DNA from: CAYQUV01 sp964421005
GTDB lineage: Bacteria; Patescibacteriota; Minisyncoccia; Minisyncoccales; CG1-02-41-26
Length of the DNA stretch: 13,038 bases
Assembly (NCBI GenBank): GCA_964421005.1
Contig: CAYQUV010000021.1
Span: forward strand, 1 to 13,038
Direction of reading: 5' to 3'
The notes under the pieces are model-generated. The model worked only from the letters and a program-made list of their open reading frames with translations. It was not told where the DNA came from and did no database searches. Both the position numbers and the translations under genes were made by a program. Shown here piece after piece: positions 6,991-13,038 of the stretch (positions are counted from its first letter, which is position 1; the number at the start of each line of letters is the position of its first letter).

Positions 6991-7325
6991 CAAGGGCTTT
7001 AATTATAGTTGTTGTACTTTTCTGCGCCTTATTAGGGTCAGTTGCCCAACTTCTTTTCAAGATGGCTTCTTCTTCTGTTTCAAGTAATATTTTAAGCTGG
7101 TTTAATTGGAAAATAATCCTCGGAGGTCTTCTGTATCTAGCAGCCGGAATATCATTTATATGGGCATTAAAATTTGGAAAGTTATCTGTTTTATATCCTA
7201 TAATAGCAACAAGCTATATCTGGACAGCTTTTCTTGCTTTCAAGTTCTTAGATGAACCAATACCAGTAATAAGATGGCTTGGAATAGCTTTAATTATTGT
7301 TGGTGTAATATTAGTTGTAAAATGA
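6987..7325 (+). CDS. Small four-helix EamA/ArnE-like transporter, candidate lipid-linked sugar flippase
   Basis: This 112-residue protein is almost wholly hydrophobic, with four predicted membrane helices at about 3-23, 41-60, 66-87 and 93-111. Q-L-L-F-K after helix 1, L-Y-P-I in helix 3, a D-E-P-I-P turn before helix 4 and a Gly-rich last helix fit the EamA/SMR (EmrE, ArnE/ArnF) superfamily, where such half-size proteins work as dimers. In ArnE/F the cargo is undecaprenyl-phosphate aminoarabinose. Placed between a polyprenyl-phosphate sugar synthase and a GT-C-like membrane protein, flipping of polyprenyl-phosphate sugar is the best guess; export of a small cationic molecule, as in EmrE, is the alternative. 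It overlaps both neighbours by 4 bases (ATGA), which indicates translational coupling. Confidence 0.8.
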   Translation: MTRALIIVVVLFCALLGSVAQLLFKMASSSVSSNILSWFNWKIILGGLLYLAAGISFIWALKFGKLSVLYPIIATSYIWTAFLAFKFLDEPIPVIRWLGIALIIVGVILVVK

Positions 7326-9502
7326 ATAAAAAAATAACAAACAAAAATAAAGTATGGAATTTTTTAAAAACTAAAAAAGGAATAGCTATTTCTTTATTAT
7401 TTTTAGCTATAGTGTTTAACGCCGTTCTACTTTGGTCCGAAGTAGCAACACCTGCTCCAAGTTTGAATGATGAGGTTCTGCATTTTACAGCTACTCAACA
7501 AGCAAGTTCAATTCTTCAAACTGGTAAAGACCCAACCGATTTCTGGCTACCCCAAATTGGTTTAGGTTTCCCTCTTTTTCATCATTATCAACATTTACCT
7601 CACATTATCTTAGCAATTATCAATCAGTTCACTTCTTTTTTCTTTTCTTTAAGTCGTCTTTTTGATTTTTCTCGTTATCTTCTTTTAATTCTTTTTCCTC
7701 TTTCTATCTTTTTGGCTATGCGACGATTTGGTTTTGATTATTTAGCCGCCGGCTTTTCTGCCTTAGTTGCTTCTTTACTCTCAACAGAGGCTCTTTACGG
7801 ATTAGATTATGGGAGTTATATCTGGCGAGGAACCGGACTTTATACCCAACTCTGGACAATATTTTTTCTTCCTTTAGCTTTGGCTGAAATTTACCTAGTT
7901 ATTAGGAAAAAGGGTTATTTGTTTTTGGCAATCTTTTTGTCTGCAATTGTTTTACTCTCTCACATGTTGTATGGTTACATACTTTTTTTATCTTCAGTCC
8001 TTTTTGTTTTTCTTCAATTAAAAAAAGAAGAAGTTTTCTCTCGTTTGAAACGTTTAGCTTTGATTATTTTTTTAGTCTGTCTTGTAACTTCTTATTTTTT
8101 GGTCCCATTTCTTCTTGATAAAGAATATATGAATCGTAGTATCTGGGAACCATCTTTTAAATATGATTCATTTGGTGCCTTGAAAGTATTAGGAAATTTA
8201 TTCAGGGGCACTCTTCTTGATTATAATCGCTTTCCTGCTTTAACCATTTTGTTTTTCTTAGGAATAATATTGATTATTTTAAGATATTCAAAAGAAAATT
8301 ACCGCTTTCTGCTTTGGTTAACTATCCTTTGGCTATTTTTGTATTTTGGTCGGTCAACTTGGAAATTCTTTTTAAATATCTTACCTTTCAGTCAATACCT
8401 GCATTTTCATCGTTTTATCGGAGGATTCCATCTTGCTGCCATTATGGTTATAGGAACAGGAAGTGCTTTAGTTTTTGAAAGAGTTCAAAAAATCTCTCCT
8501 CGTTTTGTTATTTTTGTAATTTTGATTTTCATTGTAATTCTCTCTCCAGTTTATATTGAACGGATAAAATTTTATAGTGAGAATAGCAAATGGCGAGTTG
8601 AAACTCAGCAAGCATTCTCATCAGCCCAGGAAGAACTTTCAGATATTCAGCAAACACTTAAAGATTTGCCTCCCGGTAGAGTTTACGCTGGTCTCTACGC
8701 TACTTGGGGCAACTATCCTTACTATCGAATTAGTTACGTACCCTTTTATGCGATTTTCTCCCAATGGGGATTTGATTCTTTTGGCTATGCTTATCATGCT
8801 GAAGCTTTAACTGATGATTTGAGGCTTCTTTTTGATGATACTAAACCCGAACAGTATAATCTTTTTAACATCCGCTATGTTTTACTTCATCAAACTTGGA
8901 CTCCGGCTTACTATTATTCTAAGATTAAAGAATTTAAAAACTATATTCTTTATGAAGTCCCTACAACCGGCTATTTTGATTTAGTTGACGCTCCAGCAGT
9001 TTTTTATGGTGAGCCAAAGGATTTTTATTACCCAAATTCCAAATGGCTTTTTAGCTCCTTACCGGAATTAAAACAACATCCTATTCTTGAGATTGGAAAT
9101 ACACCCGAAAAAACATTTGGTCTTCCTGTTTTTTCTTTCCGAAAAGTTGATGAAAAAATTCTTAATGACCTCGCCCAAGTTCAACCTAATAACAGAGGAG
9201 AAATTCTAAACGAAAAAGTGGAGACTAATAAATATGAAGTCCAATTCGAAGCAAAAAGAGATTGTTATCTTATTTTGAAAACAAATTATCACCCCAGCTG
9301 GCAGGTTTATTTAGATAATGAAAAAGTTTCACCAGTGATGTTAGCTCCGGGATTTATAGGAGTTAAGGTAAAATCAGGGATTCATCAAGTTCTCTTTTCA
9401 TACAAACCCCCATTTTATAGAATCCCACTTTTAATTTTTGGAGTTTTAATCTTGCTTTCAGTAAGCCAGAGGTTACCTTCTTGGAGAAAGTTTTCTATTT
9501 AA
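7322..9502 (+). CDS. Large GT-C / YfhO-like multi-pass membrane protein, probable lipid-linked sugar transferase
   Basis: This is a 726-residue protein. The start is the ATG at 7322, overlapping the previous stop as ATGA; upstream codons in this frame lie inside the transporter gene. About ten or more membrane helices fill residues 20-440. An acidic pair (Asp50-Glu51) after the first helix sits where GT-C enzymes keep their catalytic acid, and L-G-F-P-L-F-H-H-Y-Q (81-90) resembles the PTPS-related and YfhO-like membrane family. From about 445 a long extracellular part follows. Near 655-700 it has the Y-H-P-S-W-Q-V-Y-L-D and G-I-H-Q-V-L-F-S-Y-K-P-P pattern of the YfhO beta domain, then one last helix (about 703-718). 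The likely role is transfer of sugar from a polyprenyl carrier to a surface glycan or protein; acceptor unknown. It is the last gene of the operon. The coding strand is very T-rich, as expected for membrane helices. Confidence 0.75.
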   Translation: MNKKITNKNKVWNFLKTKKGIAISLLFLAIVFNAVLLWSEVATPAPSLNDEVLHFTATQQASSILQTGKDPTDFWLPQIGLGFPLFHHYQHLPHIILAIINQFTSFFFSLSRLFDFSRYLLLILFPLSIFLAMRRFGFDYLAAGFSALVASLLSTEALYGLDYGSYIWRGTGLYTQLWTIFFLPLALAEIYLVIRKKGYLFLAIFLSAIVLLSHMLYGYILFLSSVLFVFLQLKKEEVFSRLKRLALIIFLVCLVTSYFLVPFLLDKEYMNRSIWEPSFKYDSFGALKVLGNLFRGTLLDYNRFPALTILFFLGIILIILRYSKENYRFLLWLTILWLFLYFGRSTWKFFLNILPFSQYLHFHRFIGGFHLAAIMVIGTGSALVFERVQKISPRFVIFVILIFIVILSPVYIERIKFYSENSKWRVETQQAFSSAQEELSDIQQTLKDLPPGRVYAGLYATWGNYPYYRISYVPFYAIFSQWGFDSFGYAYHAEALTDDLRLLFDDTKPEQYNLFNIRYVLLHQTWTPAYYYSKIKEFKNYILYEVPTTGYFDLVDAPAVFYGEPKDFYYPNSKWLFSSLPELKQHPILEIGNTPEKTFGLPVFSFRKVDEKILNDLAQVQPNNRGEILNEKVETNKYEVQFEAKRDCYLILKTNYHPSWQVYLDNEKVSPVMLAPGFIGVKVKSGIHQVLFSYKPPFYRIPLLIFGVLILLSVSQRLPSWRKFSI

Positions 9503-10245
9503 TCAGTCTTGATGTTTTTCCAATTATACTTGTGCCAAATAAGATTCCATTTTATTTGTAAGAGTTCTTTAAAAAATCGAGTGTATCCCTTGAGTTTTAC
9601 TCTACTATCAGGGGAATTTATCCAATACACTGGAATAATACCAATTTTATAGCCAAGTTTTCTTGCTAAAGCCAAAACTTCAACATCAAATGCCCAATGA
9701 TTAATTTTACATCTTTTAAAAATATCTTCGGCTGCTTTTTTTGTGAAAGCTTTAAATCCACACTGAGTATCCCAAATACCCCAAAGAGCAACTACCTGAA
9801 TACCGATGTTGCCAAGGTTGCCCAAAAATCTCTTCCAAGTAGGCTGAGGAACAGCTTGACGAGCACCTTTAGCGTCTTTTGAATCGCGAGAGCCAATAAC
9901 AACATCATATCCTTTTTCAAAATAGGACCACATTTTTTCTACGTGGTTAATTGAAGTTGAATTGTCTGCATCAGTAAACAATCTATAATCTCCTTTTGCT
10001 TTTAACATTCCTTGGCGAACCGCAAACCCCTTACCTCGATTTTGTTCAAAATCAAGAATTTTCAGGTTTTTAATCTGGGACATTAAATTTCTCGCTACCT
10101 CAACTGTTTCATCAGTTGAACCATCACTAACCACCAAAATTTCTGAATCATAATCTTGCTGAGATAAATATCCAGAAATATCCTTCAGTGTCTGGGGCAA
10201 TTTTTTTTCTTCATTGTAAGCAGGGATAATAATTGACAAATGCAT
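9499..10245 (-). CDS. GT2 glycosyltransferase, dolichyl-phosphate glucose synthase-like (ALG5 type)
   Basis: This 248-residue soluble protein is expected to transfer glucose or another hexose from a nucleotide sugar to polyprenyl phosphate. Motifs: I-I-I-P-A-Y-N-E-E (5-13), V-S-D-G-S (39-43), T-D-A-D-N-S-T (91-97) with the D-x-D metal site at 92-94, G-S-R-D-S (118-122), the family signature D-T-Q-C-G-F-K (159-165) and W-A-F-D-V-E (184-189), which separates ALG5-like enzymes from DPM1-like ones. It is a different subfamily from the GT2 at 5217, so two distinct lipid-linked sugars may be made here. Its stop overlaps the convergent 7322 gene by 4 bases with no terminator between. The ATG at 10245 has no Shine-Dalgarno. 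It shares a 152-base divergent promoter region with the 10398 gene. Confidence 0.9.
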   Translation of the reverse strand: MHLSIIIPAYNEEKKLPQTLKDISGYLSQQDYDSEILVVSDGSTDETVEVARNLMSQIKNLKILDFEQNRGKGFAVRQGMLKAKGDYRLFTDADNSTSINHVEKMWSYFEKGYDVVIGSRDSKDAKGARQAVPQPTWKRFLGNLGNIGIQVVALWGIWDTQCGFKAFTKKAAEDIFKRCKINHWAFDVEVLALARKLGYKIGIIPVYWINSPDSRVKLKGYTRFFKELLQIKWNLIWHKYNWKNIKTD

Positions 10246-10281
10246 AATTGCTATGTTGTTCTATTACTAAATTGTTTTTTA

Positions 10282-10311
10282 ATTATACCAAAAATTTAGG
10301 ACATTAGTCAT
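10282..10311 (-). promoter_or_regulatory. Promoter for the minus-strand GT2 gene
   Basis: On the minus strand TATAAT (10287-10282) is preceded by TGG, forming an extended -10 (TGGTATAAT). The -35 region near 10311-10306 reads ATGACT at an 18-base spacing, which is weak. Transcription would begin near 10275, about 30 bases before the start codon. Confidence 0.6.
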
Positions 10312-10346
10312 TTAGTAGACTATGGTATAATGGAACTGACTAATGT
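10301..10346. promoter_or_regulatory. Inverted repeat straddling the divergent promoters, candidate operator
   Basis: ACATTAGTCA (10301-10310) and TGACTAATGT (10337-10346) are perfect reverse complements separated by 26 bases, extendable to 12 bases with one G-T. The arms cover the -35 region and the expected start site of the plus promoter, with its TATAAT between them. The left arm also covers the -35 region of the minus promoter. Because the left arm lies upstream of both transcripts, an RNA hairpin is unlikely and a DNA-binding site is favoured. Confidence 0.5.
10323..10331 (+). promoter_or_regulatory. Extended -10 promoter for the 10398 gene
   Basis: TGGTATAAT (10323-10331) is a consensus TATAAT with an extended TGn. 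The -35 region (about 10303-10309) is poor (TTAGTC-like), as is common for extended -10 promoters. Transcription would start near 10338, giving a leader of about 60 bases. Confidence 0.65.
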
Positions 10347-10397
10347 TCAAGCGATTTTCTGACAATCTTTATTATTACTATCTTTACTGTAATAGCT

Positions 10398-12182
10398 ATG
10401 AAACTAAAAATTCAAAAAAATAGAATCACTGATATTATAGCTGTTTTTCTTTTATTTCTAATGTTTTTTTCAGCAATTTCTAGCGTTAAAGACGATTCGG
10501 CAACAATGGATGAATTAGTTTACATTCCAGCTGGTTATTCCTATTTAACTCAAAAAGATTATCGCCTTAATCCTGAGCATCCGCCGTTAACAAAAGATTT
10601 AGCAGCAATCCCTCTTTTGGGTCTAAATCTCAATTTTCCAAAAGAGCATCCTTCTTGGTCAGAGGAGACAAACGGTCAATGGCGTTTTGGCTCAGAATTC
10701 CTTTATCATTCAAAAAATAACCCCGAAAAAATACTATTTTATGCTCGTTTGCCAATGATTCTTCTTTTAATATTCTTAGGGTGGTTTCTTTTTTATTGGG
10801 CAAGAGAATTAGGGGGTAATAAAGTTGCCCTTTTGGTTTTAACTCTTTTTTCTTTTTCCCCCAACTTCTTAGCCCATGGAAGATTAGCCACTAACGATGT
10901 TGGAGCTACTTTAGGGATAGTTTTAGCCACCTATTTTTATTTAAGATTTTTGAAAAATCAAACAAAGAAAAACATTCTCTTTTCTGGTCTCTCTCTTGGA
11001 CTAGCCCTTTTGTTTAAGTTTTCTACAGTTATATTAATTCCATTTTTTATAATCATAACCTTAATTTTTTATTGGTTAGAATCATACAATAAAAGAAAAA
11101 TCTTAAACTATATTAAGTTTGGATTTTTAATTGGGTCGATTGCTATTTTGATAATTTGGTTAGTTTATCAATTTCATATTTTAAATTATCCTTTAGAAAA
11201 ACAGTTAGAAGATACTAGAATATCCTTATCTTATGAAGGTATAAATTCAATAGAAGGGTTGTGTCTTTGGATAGCTGAGACTCCTTTCCTTAGACCTTTG
11301 GCCCATTATCTTTTTGGATTTATCTTAACTCTTAACCGGCTTACTATTTCTAATTTTCCCACTTACCTTTTTGGAACAATTTCTAATCAGGGCTTTTGGT
11401 ATTATTTTCCAGTTTTATATCTCATAAAAATTCCCTTAGCTTTGCATTTTTTAACATTAATTGCCTTGGGCGGTAATTTCTATTTTTTGGAAAAAATTTC
11501 TTTTAAAAACTTGCTAAAAAAACATTTTACTGAGTTTTCAATATTCCTTTTTACTATAATCTATTTTTTAATTGCCATGAAAACTAAAGTTAATGTTGGT
11601 CTAAGATATATCCTTCCCATCTTTCCTTTTATCTACATTTTGGTTTCCTTAGGAATTAAGAATTGGATTGACAAGATAAAAATGATAAAATTAAGAAAGG
11701 TAGCCCTTTCTTTAATTTTGGTACTTTTCTTATGGTATGGCTTCTCTTCTTTTTCAGTTTTCCCTTACTATCTTACTTACTTTAATGAATTAGTTGGTGG
11801 TCCAAAATCAGGTTACGAATATGTTGTTGATTCAAACTGTGATTGGGGTCAGGATTTAAAAAGATTGGCAAAATGGGTTAAATCTCAGGAAATTGAAAGA
11901 ATCTATGTTGATTACTTTGGTGGTGGAGATCTAATATATTATTTAGGGGAAAAAGCTATTCCCTGGTATGGGGCTTGTTGGTGGCAGCAGTTGGGAATAC
12001 ATCAAAATGTTCAGGATTTCCCGAAAGGAAACTATCTTGCCGTTTCAGCGACCTTTTTACAAAATGGAAGAGGAAAGCCATTAACTGGCTCTGATGTATA
12101 TTGGGGTTGTTATAATTGGTTAAATGATTACGAACCTATTGCTCAAATAGGAAATTCAATCCTTGTTTATTATATTGATTGA
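10398..12182 (+). CDS. PMT/GT39-like membrane glycosyltransferase (phospholipid-carrier dependent)
   Basis: This 594-residue protein has about ten membrane helices. The first outer loop holds D-S-A-T-M-D-E-L (33-40), whose Asp38-Glu39 pair matches the catalytic acid of GT-C/PMT enzymes, followed by D-Y-R-L-N-P-E-H-P-P-L (54-64), the family hallmark. A further outer segment near 475-487 carries V-D-S-N-C-D-W-G-Q-D-L, also common in this bacterial branch. Such enzymes take a sugar from polyprenyl phosphate outside the membrane and attach it to protein or glycan; which one cannot be told. The start at 10398 has no Shine-Dalgarno. It has its own promoter, divergent from the ALG5-like GT2, a plausible supplier of its donor lipid. 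No clear terminator follows. Confidence 0.85.
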   Translation: MKLKIQKNRITDIIAVFLLFLMFFSAISSVKDDSATMDELVYIPAGYSYLTQKDYRLNPEHPPLTKDLAAIPLLGLNLNFPKEHPSWSEETNGQWRFGSEFLYHSKNNPEKILFYARLPMILLLIFLGWFLFYWARELGGNKVALLVLTLFSFSPNFLAHGRLATNDVGATLGIVLATYFYLRFLKNQTKKNILFSGLSLGLALLFKFSTVILIPFFIIITLIFYWLESYNKRKILNYIKFGFLIGSIAILIIWLVYQFHILNYPLEKQLEDTRISLSYEGINSIEGLCLWIAETPFLRPLAHYLFGFILTLNRLTISNFPTYLFGTISNQGFWYYFPVLYLIKIPLALHFLTLIALGGNFYFLEKISFKNLLKKHFTEFSIFLFTIIYFLIAMKTKVNVGLRYILPIFPFIYILVSLGIKNWIDKIKMIKLRKVALSLILVLFLWYGFSSFSVFPYYLTYFNELVGGPKSGYEYVVDSNCDWGQDLKRLAKWVKSQEIERIYVDYFGGGDLIYYLGEKAIPWYGACWWQQLGIHQNVQDFPKGNYLAVSATFLQNGRGKPLTGSDVYWGCYNWLNDYEPIAQIGNSILVYYID

Positions 12183-12204
12183 TAGCGCTTTTAAAAGAAT
12201 TTTG

Positions 12205-12213
12205 TGGTAAAAT
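12205..12213 (+). promoter_or_regulatory. Extended -10 promoter for the 12294 gene
   Basis: TGGTAAAAT lies about 80 bases before the start codon, in the 111-base gap after the GT39-like gene. It matches the TGGTATAAT boxes at 10323 and on the minus strand at 10282 in all but one position. No convincing -35 box is seen. Confidence 0.5.
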
Positions 12214-12293
12214 ATAAGTAGTCAAGTTTTGGATAAATTTTAATCCTAAAAGTCGATTAATATTTAATAGTTCTTACAAACTTTTTAAAAGTT

Positions 12294-12758
12294 ATGAATG
12301 AAAAAAAACCTGTGAGTAAAAAAAATTTATTCATTATTTTAGGTATAATAGCAATCATTGTAATTATTGGTTTCCTTATATATTCTCAATATAGAAAACC
12401 GGAAATTCCTCAAGAGGGAGAAACCGAAGAAACTGGTACTGAAGAACTCGGTATCCAAACACGCGAAGAAATAGACAAAATTATAAAAGAAGTTATAGAT
12501 ACTCAAAATGTCTCTCTTTGTGAAAAACTCAAGAAAGCGGAAGATAAAGAATTTTGTAAAATAAATGCTACTGTTGCTGAAGCTACCGTAAAACGAGATA
12601 TTAATATTTGTAACCAGATTGAAAATGAGTATACGAAAGCGGCATGTAGAGATAATGTAATCACAGGTCAGGCTATGGATGCCAAAGACCCAAGTATTTG
12701 CGAAGCGATAACCGATAAGACAAGAAGGGAGAAATGCGAAGAAATCGCAACTCGATAA
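12294..12758 (+). CDS. Single-TM surface protein with three C-x11-C helical-hairpin repeats
   Basis: This 154-residue protein has a Lys-rich start, one membrane helix (about 11-31), a Glu/Thr-rich linker (about 36-55), then an alpha-helical domain. Its six cysteines are at 76, 88, 106, 118, 136 and 148, so spacing alternates 12 and 18 with an exact 30-residue period. Each unit has the sense D-x-x-x-C-x-x-I-x-x...C-x-x-x-x-A, suggesting helix pairs closed by a disulfide outside the cell. I have seen similar small proteins as hypotheticals in CPR bacteria and DPANN archaea, but know no function. There are no Shine-Dalgarno bases before the ATG, and a second in-frame-looking ATG at 12298 is out of frame. 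It has its own candidate promoter. Confidence 0.85.
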   Translation: MNEKKPVSKKNLFIILGIIAIIVIIGFLIYSQYRKPEIPQEGETEETGTEELGIQTREEIDKIIKEVIDTQNVSLCEKLKKAEDKEFCKINATVAEATVKRDINICNQIENEYTKAACRDNVITGQAMDAKDPSICEAITDKTRREKCEEIATR

Positions 12759-12797
12759 ACTATATAAAGTTTATTAATAAAAATTAAAGAGAGCGAA

Positions 12798-12826
12798 GTT
12801 TAATAATCAATTTCTGATTATTAAAT
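12798..12826 (+). promoter_or_regulatory. Perfect 11-bp hairpin directly abutting the start codon of the collagen-like gene
   Basis: TTTAATAATCA (12799-12809) pairs perfectly with TGATTATTAAA (12815-12825) around a 5-base loop; a G-U pair (12798 with 12826) extends it to the base before ATG 12827. No T-run follows, so it is not a terminator. A purine stretch, AAAGAGAG (12786-12793), sits just before the stem. Confidence 0.65.
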
Positions 12827-13038
12827 ATGTCAAAACAAATTAAAAAAACCCTTGTTTTTAATTTATCCATAATTATTCTTATTTTAGGGTTAGTTTTTAA
12901 TACTCAATTTGTTTTAGCTTGGAATGAACCAACATCTACTCCTCCCGTAGGAAATGTGCCACCACCAACAGGTCCTTCTGGACCTTCTGGACCTTCCGGG
13001 CCCCAAGGACCTCAAGGTGACCAAGGACCTTCTGGACC
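12827..13038 (+). CDS. Secreted collagen-like protein, 3' end outside the window (partial)
   Basis: Seventy codons are visible with no stop before the edge. Residues 1-31 form a signal peptide (Lys-rich start, hydrophobic core 9-25, likely cleavage after V-L-A at 31). Residues 32-48 hold W-N-E-P-T and then P-P-V-G-N-V-P-P-P, a mature N-terminus I know from many Parcubacteria-type secreted proteins. From residue 49 Gly occupies every third position: G-P-S three times, G-P-Q twice, G-D-Q, G-P-S, a collagen-like Gly-X-Y run that would form a triple helix. The start is the ATG at 12827; a hairpin touches it. The gap to the previous gene is 68 bases. Length, C-terminal domain and anchor are unknown. 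A surface fibre or stalk is an inference. Confidence 0.85.
   Translation, partial: MSKQIKKTLVFNLSIIILILGLVFNTQFVLAWNEPTSTPPVGNVPPPTGPSGPSGPSGPQGPQGDQGPSG
12971..13038 (+). repeat. Collagen-like Gly-X-Y coding repeat (continues past the window)
   Basis: A 9-base unit close to GGACCTTCT recurs, with GGA/GGT/GGG glycine codons every third codon and Pro in second position in most triplets. It is locally far more GC-rich than the flanking DNA. Confidence 0.9.

Noticed and set aside
7274..7321. Upstream extension of the GT-C-like gene to 7274
   Set aside because: It would lie inside the transporter coding region; the ATGA overlap at 7322 matches the operon's coupling pattern.
7600..8100. Strong pyrimidine bias of the plus strand
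   Set aside because: It is explained by Phe/Leu/Ile-rich membrane helices in low-GC DNA and needs no further explanation.
8577..8810. Open frame inside the 7322 gene
   Set aside because: Out-of-frame shadow of the extracellular part of the membrane protein. The frame at 9697-9882 is likewise antisense to the ALG5-like gene.
12756..12773. Possible terminator after the 12294 gene
   Set aside because: The only inverted repeat is six AT-rich pairs (TAAACT with AGTTTA) without a following T-run, too weak to call.
1..13038. CRISPR array, tRNA, rRNA, insertion sequence or attachment site
   Set aside because: No regularly spaced short repeats with unique spacers, no cloverleaf or conserved rRNA segments, and no transposase or terminal repeats were seen on either strand.

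Overview
The window looks like a piece of a low-GC bacterial genome, most likely a Patescibacteria (CPR, Parcubacteria-like) lineage. The best taxonomic clue is the last, incomplete gene. After its signal peptide it begins with a W-N-E-P-T-x-x-P-P-x-G-N-V-P-x-P segment, which I recognise from secreted CPR proteins. Other support is the abundance of large Cys-rich secreted proteins, small single-TM proteins with regularly spaced cysteines, GT-C glycosyltransferases, and mostly Shine-Dalgarno-less starts. Promoters are bacterial (TATAAT-type) and TGA is used as stop, so no code reassignment is seen. One gene argues the other way: it carries a type IX secretion (T9SS) C-terminal sorting tail, typical of Bacteroidota, Ignavibacteria and other FCB bacteria. 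The assignment is therefore probable, not certain.

Layout. Positions 1-5063 hold extracellular proteins. First is the 3' part of a very large secreted protein with about 10% cysteine (open from base 1). Next is a short membrane-anchored beta-domain protein. After a 230-base regulatory gap comes a paralogue of that domain with a signal peptide and a T9SS-type tail, ending in a strong intrinsic terminator at 5074-5112. Positions 5217-9502 are a tightly overlapping four-gene operon: a polyprenyl-phosphate-mannose synthase-like GT2, a UDP-GlcNAc 2-epimerase, a four-helix EamA/ArnE-like small transporter, and a large GT-C/YfhO-like membrane protein. A convergent gene (9499-10245, minus) encodes a second GT2 resembling dolichyl-phosphate glucose synthases. 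It is divergent from a PMT/GT39-like membrane glycosyltransferase (10398-12182), and an inverted repeat lies over the shared promoter region. The right end has a single-TM protein with a strict 30-residue cysteine period and the start of a secreted collagen-like protein.

How they may work together: two GT2 enzymes would load sugars onto a polyprenyl phosphate inside the cell, the small transporter would flip the lipid-linked sugar, and the two GT-C proteins would transfer it outside. The epimerase would supply UDP-ManNAc. This forms a near-complete surface-glycosylation module embedded among secreted or surface-anchored proteins that are plausible, unproven, acceptors.
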